A stretch of DNA of 64,000 nucleotides, taken from Synaphobranchus kaupii. Lineage: Eukaryota; Chordata; Actinopteri; Anguilliformes; Synaphobranchidae. Positions 36,419 through 47,287 of the stretch are shown one piece after another. The notes below the pieces were generated by a model that did not search any database, was not told the origin of the DNA, and worked only from the letters and a program-made list of their open reading frames with translations. The stretch's first letter is position 1. Every line of letters starts with the position of its first letter. The translations under genes were made by a program, and so were the position numbers. The DNA is taken from NCBI GenBank assembly GCA_029718625.1, contig CM056387.1, forward strand, positions 34,005,863 through 34,069,862, given 5' to 3'.

Positions 36419-37973
36419 CACTACTCACAAAAAGTTAGGGATATTCGGCTTTCGGGTGAAATTTCAGGATGAACCTAAAAATGCACTATAACCTTTACAG
36501 GTGAAATTAATTCGACCTTCTCTAAACTTTTGAATGCACATGTCCAACTATTCAATGTTTCAGTACTTTTTGCACAACTTGCTGTTCTCTAACAAGGAGC
36601 TGAACGGCAAAATTCACAACAGGTGTTTGATCCATGAATCGACTAATAAATTTCCTGGTTCAATTAGAATTGGTATTTAAAACAGTCCTCTTCATCATGC
36701 TGTTCACATTTTTGACATCATGAGACCAAGATGACACCTAACAATTGATCAACAGTACCTCGCCATTGCGAGGCTTCAAACAGGATGTTCTCAGAGGGAA
36801 GTGGCCACTGAGCTTAGAGTGTCACAGAGTGTCATCAGCAGGTTGCAACAGAGATACAGAGAGACTGGAAGAGTCACAGAAAGGCATAGAAGTGCACGTC
36901 CTTTGGCCACATCCCACACTGATGACCGCTTCATTGTGAACAGTGCCCCTGCGGAACCGGATGATGAATGCCACTCAACTCCAGGCACATTTAAGGGAGG
37001 TGAGAGGCACCCAAGTGTCACGTCAGACCCATTCGAAACCGTTTACATCAGCGTGGTCTGCGTGCTAGACGACCTGCAAGGGTAACCTGAACCACACCAC
37101 CAGGCACAAGGCGTCCATCGTCTTGCATGGGCCAGGGAGCATTTACGCTGGACGAGGGGACCAGTGGGGCCTCAGTGCTGTTCTCTGATGAAAGTCGATT
37201 CACGTTGAGCAGAAATGATGGCCGCCAACGATGTTGGAGACGTCAAGGAGAGCGCTATGCATCAGCCCACTGTTGTCACCAGACGACCCTTTGGTGGTGG
37301 CGGTGTTACAGTGTGGGGCAGGTGTGTCTAGTCAATACAGAACTGCCCTACACTTTTGTGAATGGTACAGTGACAAGCCCATACTACCTGAATAACATCA
37401 TTAATCCAGTCATTGTGCCCCTGCATGAACAACACAGGGCCTAATTTTCATCTTCATGGACGACAATGCTCCAGCTCATCGAGGTCGCATCATTAGGGAA
37501 AGGCTGCTGGAGACTGGGGTACCTCAAATGGAGTGGGCCTGCACTTTCTCCAGACCTGAATCCCATAGAAAAAACCTATGGGATCAGCTGACTCACCGTG
37601 TAGAGGCTCGTAACTCTGTACCCCAGAAACCTCAATGACCTGAGGGCCGCCCTTCAAGAAGAGTGGGATGCCAACGCCTCAGCAGACAATAAGTCGACTT
37701 GTGAACAGCATGAGACGTCGTTGTCAAGCTGTAATTGATGCTCAAGGGCACATGACAAGTTATTGAGACATTGACATTTTTGTTGTGGTATACCCACCAC
37801 TGTTGTTGGCTTTTGTTTCAATAAATTGTTTGAGATGAGGAAATCACCATTGCATGCTTCTACGTAAATGCCCCTACTTTCATGATACGTATAATATCAC
37901 TGTAGCGTGAACTTACATTTTCCATAAATTTTCACCCGAAAGCCAAATATCCCCTAACTTTTTGTGAGTAGTG
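36419..37973 (+). mobile_element. Tc1-like transposon, full length, inactivated
   Basis: The 1555-base element has inverted ends starting CACTACTCACAAAAAGTTAG on both sides, extending about 50 bases, and is flanked by TA at 36417-36418 and 37974-37975. It carries a broken transposase gene on the plus strand (36720-37766). It sits between the two arms of a piggyBac-like element and so inserted after it. Sequence looks little decayed apart from a few indels and a stop, suggesting a fairly recent arrival. Closely similar Tc1 elements are known to be widespread in teleosts and lampreys; whether this copy belongs to that set needs a search. Confidence 0.93.
36720..37766 (+). pseudogene. Tc1-like transposase pseudogene
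   Basis: The gene runs from an ATG at 36720 to a TGA at 37764-37766, the size of a Tc1 transposase of about 345 residues. Codon 5 is a stop (TGA at 36732). An N-terminal helix-turn-helix follows (REVATELRVSQSVISRLQQR at about 36798-36857). Single-base indels shift the frame near 36948 and again around 37085-37170, 37278-37350 and 37550-37580. The three DDE-type acidic sites are still visible in pieces: the first Asp in LFSDESRF (about 37187), the second in MDDNAPAH (about 37459), and the Glu region near 37571, where an extra A breaks the NPIENLWD-type motif. With this damage it cannot encode an active enzyme. Family assignment rests on these motifs and the TA-flanked ends. Confidence 0.93.
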
Positions 37974-38040
37974 TACATTTCATGACTGATTCTCAAAATA
38001 GTGCAAATGTAATTCTTTATTTTTCAACAACAACATATCA

Positions 38041-38187
38041 AGTCAACCTTGAAAATTAATATTTTCTAAAAAAAAATCCCCCCCAAAATTGTAAAAAACA
38101 CTAAAAAATATCAAAACTTACCACACGGTCAGTGTCCCTCCCCACTGCATGCCCGCCATGACAGTTTTTGATAAGGATGACAAGTTG
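38041..38187 (-). repeat. Subterminal inverted arm of piggyBac-like element (right)
   Basis: Reverse complement partner of 36118-36264. The arms would have lain close together before the Tc1-like element inserted between them. Confidence 0.85.
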
Positions 38188-38346
38188 ATCCCAGAGTGTT
38201 GATATGAAGTCACATGACCTAAGTATTTGTAACAAGCCCCTCTTCAATGTTTCATACTGAAATAGTGCCCAACCACTCCTTGCCTCCTCCCCACAGCCTG
38301 TCAAATGTTTGTATCCCCCAGGATACATAAACCATTTAAGGGTTAA

Positions 38347-39880
38347 CCCCAATCAGGGACAGGGATGCTCTCCCTGTAAAGATATTTTATGAAAGAAGTT
38401 AGTCTGTTTTGGAGTTTGTTTAGAGAAGAAGTTCATCCTTTTTGGTTCCTTGTGTGTGTCCTTTTGTTCCTGTTCAGCTGGAGGGTAAAATAATATTGCC
38501 AATTTTTGGCTTATCACTCTCTTTACTGGTATCTGGTTTATTAATTTCTGGGTTTAATGTCTTCCCTTTTGTAAATTATAAGTAGTCAGCCTACATTCCT
38601 TAGTAAATGTATGAATTTCCAGTCATTATTCTAATTGACTGTTTTTCATTTAATAAAATTATTTAATCTCAAGACCTGATTTAGACTTTGTTTTGGCTTG
38701 TTGGTTGATCCACCAGGTTACTGTTTGACTTAGCTATTAACAAATTTGGCGATTTAATTGATGATTGTAATTTTTTTATAATAATAATTAAATTAAATCA
38801 CATAAAAACTTATTTTGAATGTAGGTTAAGTGAGGGGTTCTAGCACGCAATATCGCTTGTGTTCAGTATTCAGAGTGCCGAACGTTTTAACAAGGGGCAT
38901 TGACTGTTGGAACCGCTGGATTCAGAAAATACACATTTTACCTAGTCCTCATTTACCCGACAGTAACCTATCATCATTACTACATTTATTCTCAAAAGCA
39001 GCATTTATTTTTACCCACAATTCCTTCTTCTTTCTCCTTGCGTGCGTCTGGAATGATATGTAATGAAACGCGGGATGAAAAATGTTAAATGAACTGCGCT
39101 CGCAATACGTCCTACTGCATGATTGTAACTGGTTATAATTAAGAAGAGACATAAAACATTTAAAAAGATTCAAATCATTTTAGTCGGCTGTGCTCCCAGG
39201 TATTGCCGCGCACAGTATATTTCCCGGATGGACATAAATGACTCTAATTATGACTGCAATTTAACTTCGGCTGCAAATTCAGAGGGTGCGATTCCTGTCC
39301 GCATTTTTGGTGTCATGTCTAGAGGAAGCCAAAAGCTACCTCAGTCGAACACTGAAGCTCTTCTTTCTGCGGACGTGTCAGATAAACAATCACATTTGTA
39401 CACGTTAGCATGTCAGGTGTAGCACACATGTACTGTCATTGGATGTTACTCTGTGAGGGGAAGCAACCCGCAAAATTCACATCTAATAAAAAAATGGCCA
39501 TTATACCTCCTGGTGCTTTGTAGCAATAGAAAGTCTGCAACCGTAAGCTATGTATAATCTAACAAGAGTCCTAACTAAGCACCTGGTAGTGTAGTGAAAT
39601 GATTCCACCTCCAGAAAGAAGTTAAACTGATAAGGTGGCCAGCATATGACCAAGATTTCCTCCCAGCAACTCCAGAATTTTGGTTACATACCATTGAGAA
39701 GGAATGGCATTACATCTCACGGGCCTGATTGGACAGGATTGGGAATTGGGACACTTCCCAGACCATTTGTGAAAAGTATTATTTAGACAGACAAAATCTT
39801 TATATAAATCCATCATTACTTTACTAAAGAAGTTCAGGACAGCAATCCAGAGGGGCCGACTCAAATGACACAAATGTTTA
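38347..39880. other. Unique AT-rich sequence
   Basis: No gene recognised. Short frames at 38830-39170 on both strands carry no motif. No transposon ends were seen. Confidence 0.4.
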
Positions 39881-40129
39881 TATTACATATTACAGGCATT
39901 TAGCAGACGCTCTTATCCAGAGCGACTTACACAACTTCTTATTACATTTATCCATTCATACAGCTGGATATATACTGAAGCAATTCAGGTGAAGTACCTT
40001 GCTCAAGGGTACAACGGCAGTGTCCCTACCTGGGAATTGAAACCTGCAACCTTTCGGTTACAAGCCCAGTTCCTTAACCCCAGTTCCCTTAACCATTATA
40101 CCTTAACCATATATACCACACTGCCGCCC
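39881..40129 (-). mobile_element. tRNA-headed SINE with L2-like tail
   Basis: On the minus strand it begins GGGCGGCAGTGTGGTATA, then TATAATGGTTAAGGAACTGG (A-box region) and GGTTTCAATTCCCAGG (B box), a body with GAGCAAGGTACTTCACCTG and CAGCTGTATGAATGGATAAA, and a tail GTCGCTCTGGATAAGAGCGT then CTGCTAAATGCC. The tail equals the L2 LINE 3' end seen at 26180-26215, which is how such SINEs borrow LINE machinery. Its 5' head touches and equals the unit of the 21-bp minisatellite that follows. A small CCTTAACC duplication lies inside the head near 40081-40108. Confidence 0.85.
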
Positions 40130-40755
40130 ATATATACCACACTGCCGCCCATATATACCACACTGCCCGCCCATATATAACCACACTGCCGCCCATATAT
40201 ACCACACTGCCGCCCATATATACCACACTGCCGCCCCCATAAATACCACCCCTGCCGCCCATATATACCACACTGCCCCGCCCATATATACCACACTGCC
40301 GCCCATATATACCACACTGCCGCCCATATATACCACACTGCCGCCCCATATATACCACACTGCCGCCCATATATACCACACTGCCGTCCATATATACCAC
40401 ACTGCCGCCCATATATACCACACTGCCACCCATATATACCACACTGCCGTCCCATATATACCACACTGCCCGCCCATAATTACCACACTGCCCGCCCATA
40501 TATAGCACACTGCCGCCCATATATACCACACTGCCGCCCATAAATACCACCCTGCCGCCCATATATACCACACTGCCGCCCATATATACCACACTGCCGC
40601 CCATATATACCACACTGCCGCCCATATATACCACACTGCCGCCCATATATACCACCCTGCCGCCCATATATACCACCCTGCCGCCCATATATACCACACT
40701 GCCGCCCATAAATACCACACTGCCGCCCATATATACCACACTGCCGCCCATATAT
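40109..40755. repeat. 21-bp minisatellite derived from the SINE head, about 31 copies
   Basis: The unit is ATATATACCACACTGCCGCC plus C (21 bases), varying slightly in C number and in ATATAA/ATAAAT forms. Its reverse complement GGGCGGCAGTGTGGTATATA is the 5' start of the adjacent SINE. Frames on the minus strand (Gly-Gly-Ser-Val-Val-Tyr-Met repeats) are open because the unit is a multiple of three, but there is no evidence of a gene. Confidence 0.95.
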
Positions 40756-41246
40756 CAGTGCATATCATTTAGGGATTACTTCAAGAACAATTGGAACATG
40801 GAAATAATCTCAAGAGGAATGGGCAAATATTATTTGATTAGCTCCACCAACATGCATGAATTGAAGAGATTTTTTGTTGGAAAAACTACATGAGAATTAC
40901 TTCTAAACAAAAATCTAAACAAACTGACGCTCAGAATCAATGTTGGAGAGATTCTGCACAACTGATGTTGGACCATTTTCATATTTTTTGGACTTGGCCC
41001 CGCCCTTGGAGCCCCTTCTGGACTGACATACAAATTGCAATCACAAAAATGCTACGATTTAATATTGACTTCATTTGTCTCTCTTTCTACCAAGGAAATA
41101 TACCGGACGATCAGGGTAACAGTGACAGGTATTTCTTAAAAACGATCATGGCAGCAAGGAAAAAGGCAATAACAAGACACTGGTTATGAAAAGAAGCCCC
41201 TAGCTTGAACTAACTTTTTTTCAACAAACTAATTGTAAAAAATACA
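40756..41246. other. Unique sequence, weak repeat-like phrases
   Basis: The plus frame 40890-41189 (ending KTIMAARKAITRHWL-like) resembles the end of some retroelement-encoded proteins, but too weakly to call. Otherwise nothing recognised. Confidence 0.3.
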
Positions 41247-41248
41247 GT

Positions 41249-42036
41249 GAGCACCATAATTCATTGGGACAGTGACACATTTTTTGTTATTTTGGTTATG
41301 TAGTCGAACACTTTGAGTTTGAAAGGATACAATGACAATGAGGTTGAAGTGCAGACTAAGTCATCAAGGGGTCTGACGTATCAAACAAGCCTAAAGCCAT
41401 CACTCTGCTGCCAGATATGCAGTAGATATGGATGGATAACTTGAAGGGTTTCTTCTCCTGACTTATTTTTACATAAAGTTCAATAGGAAAATTTGTCAGG
41501 AGAAAACAACCCTTAAAGTGATCTATACATATCAGCGGCATATTTGGCAGCAGAGTGATGGTTTGAGGCTCGTTTGATACCTCAGACCCTGGATGACTTA
41601 CAGCCATTTCGCCAACCATGTATTCCATACTGTTCCAGCATAATTTACATGTAAATCTAGTCCCCACCCCCCAATTCCCATAGAGATCCATGCAAATACA
41701 GAGAAGTTATAGAATCGCTTGTAAGAGTACCAGAAAATAAGATATCAAGAGTCTTTTCATAATGTTGGGTCACAGACATCAGGAGGTTTATGGCGTGCCC
41801 AAGAATATGCGACCAAATATTAAAAATGATTACTTTAATTCTATATTATGTTAAACTGTCCAATATTTTTTGATGGCAGAAAATGGGGGGGACTATGTAC
41901 AAACGGTTCATCCGATATGGTTCATCTGCACTTCAACCTCATTGTCATTGTATCCTTTCAAACTCAGTGCTAGAGTACAGAACCAAAATAACAAAAAAAA
42001 TGTGTCACTGTCCCAATGAATTATGGTGCTCACTGT
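41249..42036. mobile_element. Non-autonomous Tc1-like element with long internal hairpin
   Basis: Terminal inverted repeats of about 110 bases run 41249-41355 and 41928-42036. The outer end is CAGTGAGCACCATAATTCAT, and the repeat includes GGGACAGTGACACATTTTTT and AGGATACAATGACAATGAGG. TA flanks both ends. There is no transposase. The left interior is a hairpin with arms 41357-41461 and 41495-41600. The right interior (41601-41927) contains ATGCGACCAAATATTAAAAA and AACTGTCCAATATTTTTTGA, typical of this Tc1 family. Related copies lie at 11036-11321, 61577-61970 and 63688-64000. Coordinates of the ends are good to one or two bases. Confidence 0.88.
41357..41600. repeat. Long imperfect palindrome (hairpin) in Tc1-like element
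   Basis: Arms of about 105 bases (41357-41461 and 41495-41600) are separated by a loop of about 33 bases. Matching blocks include CATCACTCTGCTGCCAGATA against its complement, AAGGGTT near the loop, and TCTTCTCCTGAC/GTCAGGAGAA. RNA from either strand would fold back on itself. Confidence 0.85.
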
Positions 42037-42230
42037 ATGGTATACACACTAAGTTTATAAAAAGAAAGAGAAGAGAGATACTGTGAAAAATGGGTTGCAG
42101 TTAGATTTCTCACATCTGCAGAAATATCTAAATGAATACAGAAATACGGTGCTGATATACAGGTATACGATATAGCTATGAATTCTGCCCAAATCGAATG
42201 GTTGTCAGCGTCCACTGCAAAGGGCCAACC

Positions 42231-42310
42231 AAAAAAAATAAAATAAAATAAAATAAAATAAAATAAAATAAAATAAAATAAAATAAAATAAAATAAAATA
42301 TATATATATA
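42231..42310. repeat. (AAAAT)n microsatellite then (TA)n
   Basis: Thirteen or so AAAAT units follow an A-run, ending in a short TA tract that joins the L2 3' UTR fragment. Confidence 0.95.
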
Positions 42311-42460
42311 ATCATACTGACTGCGCCCGGTGTTTGAATTCGTATTTACCTTTTAGGGTTGTTTTTAACGCACTTGTTTCAGGTTGGGAAAATGCACTAA
42401 TGTACGTCGCTCTGGATAAGAGCGTCTGCCAAATGTCTAAAATGTAAAATGTAATGTAAC
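42311..42460 (+). mobile_element. L2-type LINE 3' UTR fragment
   Basis: It matches the 3' UTR of the copy at 26088-26241 at roughly nine in ten bases, from ATCATACTGACTGCGCC through TTTGAATTCGTATTTACCTT to GTCGCTCTGGATAAGAGCGT and a TAAAATG/TAATG tail. No coding part is present. Confidence 0.85.
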
Positions 42461-44162
42461 CAAAACATAAGTAGACCACGTATGATGGTGAGGGAATCTG
42501 AAGTAGCTAAACTTTTGTACACGTTCACACAAAGCTAACAAACTTAAATTAGAACAATGTGTTTTGCATGCGCTCTGATTTACTCAAATAAAAACTTTCT
42601 TTTTTTAAAAACAAATGCATTTAAAATATACCAAAGCACAAGTATGGCAACAAAAAAAAACTGTTAATTTCCGTATCTTAACGTTCTGCGGAAAACCAAC
42701 GCAAGGGACTCTTCTACTACAGCATGGATATTCAAATCTGGACCTCAAATCCAAATCCAGCCCTGGTTTTCTTTCTCCCAGGTAATTAAGTGAACAATGA
42801 GTGCTACTGATTGGCCAGACTGTCTTCATACCTGACTCCCATGTAAAGGTCGGGTGAAAAAACCAGTAGTTCTCAGACCTTGAGGCCCGCGAGCTGAATA
42901 CCTGAATACCTACAGCATGAGTAATACATGATTTTAAGTGAGGGCTTGAAACAGATTATTGGTGCCCGCTTTCCATTTATCTATTCTGGACACAATCAAT
43001 ACCCCCAATTTAGGAGGTTGAAGAAAGGGCACTTCATCAAACCAGAGGAATGATCTAAATAAGTCCTCCTAGCTGAGTAGTCCCATCATTTCCCCCAGCC
43101 TTTCTCAATTATCGTCTGTCACCCGGAAGCATGCTGTGATTGGCTCCTCTCTATTAGTCAAAATGTCTGATCGATCATACATTGAATATTACATGCTATT
43201 CCTCAATAATTTCTTATGGCACTCTGTTCTGCTAAACCTAAAGCATGATTAAAAAAAATTGATGCTTTTAGCTACCCAGTTTTCAATCAGTTACTAATTT
43301 TGTATGTCAACACCTGAATCAACATTTTTGAGTCACCGAGTAAACCCACCCATCCCATCTTTTGTCAGGACATTAAAGACAGCTTTTTTTTGCTTTTAGT
43401 TTTTTGACAGAGATTTTAAGACGGCAGTCCAAAACATGTTTTTTAATTTGAGGCTGAAATAGATCTCATCATTTGCTGTTGTTTTTTTTCCCTCGTGGTT
43501 TTAACGAGAAAGGTCTTCGGCGCCGTCTGAAAAAACCCTCCAAATGACAGCTTCATTTGAAGAGAGCAGCAAGCGCTGTTTCAAAAAACAGGACGCACAC
43601 ATCAGGCCATTTTCACCCCAAATAACTCATCTTCTGGAACAATTTCTACTTTTTTCAGGGGCACCAGGGACAGCATGTAACCAATAAACAACTGCACAGT
43701 TCCAGTAGCCTAAGCATTGTGGCTATTAACATTATGGTGAAATGTACAGGTAAATATACTGCTAGATACAATGCCCTCCAAAATTATTCACACCTTTTAT
43801 AAAAAGGCTGTATAAATTTTAATAACAACAATCATTAACAACAAAACAGTGGTGTTTATCCTTGGGATGTGAGGGAACACAGTTTTGAAACAGGCCAAAA
43901 AAAGCACTGTCATATTAATGTCTTTTCTGTCATGCATAATGATTGTTTTTCATTAGTTCTGCAAGCGTGTTCAGCATGTGGGGACACATTGTTTAAGCCC
44001 TTCGAAAATGATTGTGCATATCAGTTGTACAGTTGGTCAATATAGCTGAGTAAACTATGAAGTGGCTTGTTCTTTATTATTGAATGGCGTAGGCCTACAA
44101 ATATAGAAGGACTGCAGCCTATATTCCACATTGATGATCTTTGATATGTTAGCAATGTATAA
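42461..44162. other. Unique sequence with possible transposon traces
   Basis: A possible hAT-type MITE lies at about 42723-42900 (ATTCAAATCTGGACCTCAAA on the left, a loosely complementary TTGAGGCCCGCGAGCTGAAT on the right). ACAATGCCCTCCAAAATTAT near 43770 resembles a Tc1 terminal repeat. Both are weak. No gene supported. Confidence 0.3.
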
Positions 44163-44894
44163 GAGGGGTTCCCAAACCGGTCCTGGGGGACCCCTGTGTA
44201 TGCTGGTTTTCTTTGCAATCCCAGAATTTTAAACAAGCTGTTAATATTTCTTAATTTTCTTAATTGGAGGAATTATTTGCCCTCTTAAGCCACATTATAT
44301 CAGAAATAGCTATGGATGCCATGTAGAATAAACACCCCATGTTCACATTGTGCTTATTGTGCTATATTATTTTAAAAAGATAAGAAAATTATTTAACAGA
44401 TCCATTTAAAAACTGATTTGAATCAATAGGCTCCTAATTGGTGAAAGTGTGGACACATGGCCACTAAAACTAACCATTTGGTAGATAATGAAGAATTCAA
44501 ACACAAAGCAAATGATAACGAGCCAAACCTGCATTGTGTTAATAAGCTTAAAGAAAAAATTGAGTTAAACACGTGTTCAACAACCTAATTAGGAGCCTAT
44601 TGATTCACTTCACTCTTTAATTTGAGTGAAAATACATTATTTTGTAACCTCTTTTTATGTAATTGTTGCAATATAGCACAATAAGCACAACGTGAACATG
44701 GGGAGTTTGTGCTACATGGCATGCATAGCTATTTCTGACATAATGAGTCTTAAGAGGGCGAATAATTCCTCCAAACATGAAAAGCACCTAATTAAGAAAA
44801 ATTAACAGCTTCTTAAAATTCTGGGATTGCAACTGTGGTTGCAACAAAAACCAGCATACACAGGGGTCCCCCAGGACCGGTTTGGGAACCCCTG
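44163..44894. mobile_element. hAT-type MITE, second copy of the 34.9-kb family
   Basis: The ends GAGGGGTTCCCAAACCGGTC and GACCGGTTTGGGAACCCCTG are complementary except for the first bases, and the inverted repeat continues through CAGCATACACAGGGGTCCCC. At 732 bases it matches the 729-base copy at 34854-35582 along its length, including GATAACGAGCCAAACCTGCA. The flanks ATGTATAA/ATCTATAC look like a decayed 8-base duplication. It is the older-looking of the two copies. Confidence 0.85.
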
Positions 44895-47287
44895 ATCTAT
44901 ACTACACAAATTACCTAGAGAATAACCATTCAAAGGCAGGATTTCAGTGCATTTGCCAAAACATCTCAATGACTTTGCAACTTACTGCATCCGTATAGTC
45001 TATTCATCCCGAGAAACGGCTGGAGCACAGCCAACTGTCATCTACCATTTTGGGAGAAGGATTGTGGGGCCATTTACTATTAGTGCAGTGATTCATATAT
45101 TTAACACTTCCTAACACTTCTAAGACATTTTTTTTGGCTTTTTTTTTCTGTTGCTTTTTCAGTGGTGCTTTGAAAGTTTACGTTGTACATTTTCTCCGTG
45201 ATCCCTGTTATTTAAAAAAATAAATAAAAAAAAACATAACCATAATATCCTTTTCACAGTCCCTGAAGGTAAAACCTGCCTCACATGTTGCTTTGTTGGC
45301 TAATTGATAAACGGCGGGCGCACCTTCAACGATCGTTGTCTCTCCTGTTTATTACAACCCCTCGATATGTCAGGCCACTTTCTGAACACGTTATGAGACA
45401 TTTTGCTCATTATAGTAAACGTACGAACCGACCTCTACAGCGTACTGACACTATCTATGGAATCGGCTTCCGCGCCACTGAGCACTTTCATTCTAGAACG
45501 ACCAACCTCTCCATGTCGGTTAGATTTTAATTTCCTTTCCTACATTTCCGATGGCTAATTAATTCCAGTCCAGCCCTCCGTTGGTTCTCTTCGCTAAAGG
45601 GACCAGACAGAGAGGGTGAAAATGTAGTAGAAATGTTCTACCGGCATTTATAGCCGAGTTTAGTTTTATTTCAGCGGCTCTACCGTTTGCACCCCGTCCG
45701 TCTGCATGCGTCGACTCCAATAAGACTTTAACGGGCAGGGGTAGGACGGAGTAAGACGCGTCTTTGATTAAATGTCTCTTTGAAAAGGTTAGGCAGGTCG
45801 ACTCAGTCCGCGATGCAATCACGTGTCCTCTGTGGTCGAAAGATTGTACCGTAACCATCGCTATCGATCAAGCAGCCTGAAGGGAAGGAAGCATCCGGTG
45901 TGAGCGCAGACCCGCCGAGGTTGACTTCTCGATTAAACGCGGTCACAATGGCCACAATCTCACTGCTTCAGTCTGACAGGAGGCTCTTTCAACCCGCTTA
46001 TCTTCGCATAAATCATGACAAAAATATATTATAATAGCTAATGAGAATATACAGTCTTCAGTAGGCCAACAGACAAGGAGCTCATTAGACTCGCGAGACA
46101 AAAACCAGGCTGGTGTGCACGAGCAGTGGCCAGGACTCCATATAGGCGCTAATTTGACTACAGAGTACAAACACAATGGAACAGATGCTGTGCTCCGATG
46201 GCAAGGTAACGGTTCGGGGCTTGCCACCAACTGTCATTAATCACGGAAGCTTTACTGCATTCGAAAAGGTCACAGCGATAAACACATACTTCAGAGCGGG
46301 TACTGCTTTCACCCCGAACTGACATTGATTTTCCTTAATGATTCCCCTGAAACGCCCCGTAGGTCTTCCCTATATGCCTAGCTTCGCCCACAGCAGCAGA
46401 CTGCAGAGGGGAAAGACCCTAAACCTGTGACCCCCAGGGATTCAGGAAACAGGAAGTAGGACTAGGAGCAACACTGTCCGCCTACCGAGACTGAGCACGT
46501 ATGGGCTGCGTCCCAATATTCTTCACTCCCCACCTCCCTTCCTCCACTCCCCCACTACCACTCCTCTCCTACCTGGAAGTATGCAAAACTGCCTGAATGT
46601 TTAGAGTACAAGTATTTGCATGTACAGTATACAATGTACCTGACATTGCGGTTTGCGTCAAGACATTAATTCATGTGTAACCATTAATACATAATTAAGA
46701 TGTAATCAGCAACATTAGATTAAAACACAAACATCCGTTTCCGGGGCACGGAGGAGAGGAGGTGGTAGTGAAGGAAGGGAGGGTGCATTTTTCGATTATT
46801 GGGACGCACCCATGGAGTAACCTATTGACTGTGTCAGGAGTGTTTGGATGCACAGAGAAGCGGGAACTCCTCGTTCGAGTGAAGGTTTGGGTTGAGGGCT
46901 GATTCGCAGCTCACTTTCATCGCTCACTTGTGTTTTTCTGCTTGGCGGGAGCCCAACGCGGACGCGACGCTCAGCGGCGGCCGCCAACGGTTGGCTATCA
47001 CGAACAAGGAACGAGTCCATTTAAAAGACGTCACTCGCGGCGAGCAAGAACAGCCGCGAGGTTAACAGCAAACGGTGCCTGAATCTAGATTTAGCCCGTT
47101 TGCAATTGGTTCCATGTAAAAGCTCACATTTACTAGAGGGAAGAGTTCCTGGTGAATGCATTCATGTTACCGCGATTGATTTTTACTCATTTAGAAAATT
47201 TTTCACGAAAGTTATGTCTTTTTCTCTTCACATTTTAAGAAGAAAGAATTTGCTTCGTGAACACCTACCCCCTCACAGGGATCAGTC
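44895..47287. other. Unique sequence with CpG-rich patches
   Basis: The stretch 45640-45940 and especially 46905-47065 are CpG-rich; the latter includes GACGTCAC (CRE-like) at about 47026 and GCGGCGGCCGCC. A promoter or first exon is possible, but no coding frame is recognised on either strand. Confidence 0.4.
46905..47065. promoter_or_regulatory. Candidate CpG-rich promoter-like patch
   Basis: Dense CpG in otherwise AT-rich surroundings, with a CRE-like GACGTCAC and a TTTAAAA element just upstream of it. Impression from composition only; direction and use unknown. Confidence 0.25.

Larger units (their letters stand above)
35739..38342. mobile_element. piggyBac-like element carrying a Tc1-like insertion
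   Basis: Ends are perfect 12-base inverted repeats, CCCTTAAATGGT (35739-35750) and ACCATTTAAGGG (38331-38342), bordered by TTAA at 35735-35738 and 38343-38346. This is the piggyBac signature. Without the Tc1-like insertion (36419-37973 plus one TA) it is about 1.05 kb and has no transposase, so it is non-autonomous. Inside are long inverted arms of about 147 bases at 36118-36264 and 38041-38187, roughly nine in ten bases matching by eye. A short palindrome of the GTATCCYCRGGGATAC type recurs near each end and at the Tc1 insertion point. Confidence 0.85.

Noticed and set aside
40089..40768. 220-codon Gly/Tyr/Trp-rich minus-strand frames
   Set aside because: Read-through of the 21-bp minisatellite made from the SINE head; the two overlapping frames are equally open.
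43765..43800. Tc1 terminal repeat at ACAATGCCCTCCAAAATTAT
   Set aside because: Resembles some Tc1 ends, but no TA-flanked partner or interior was found.
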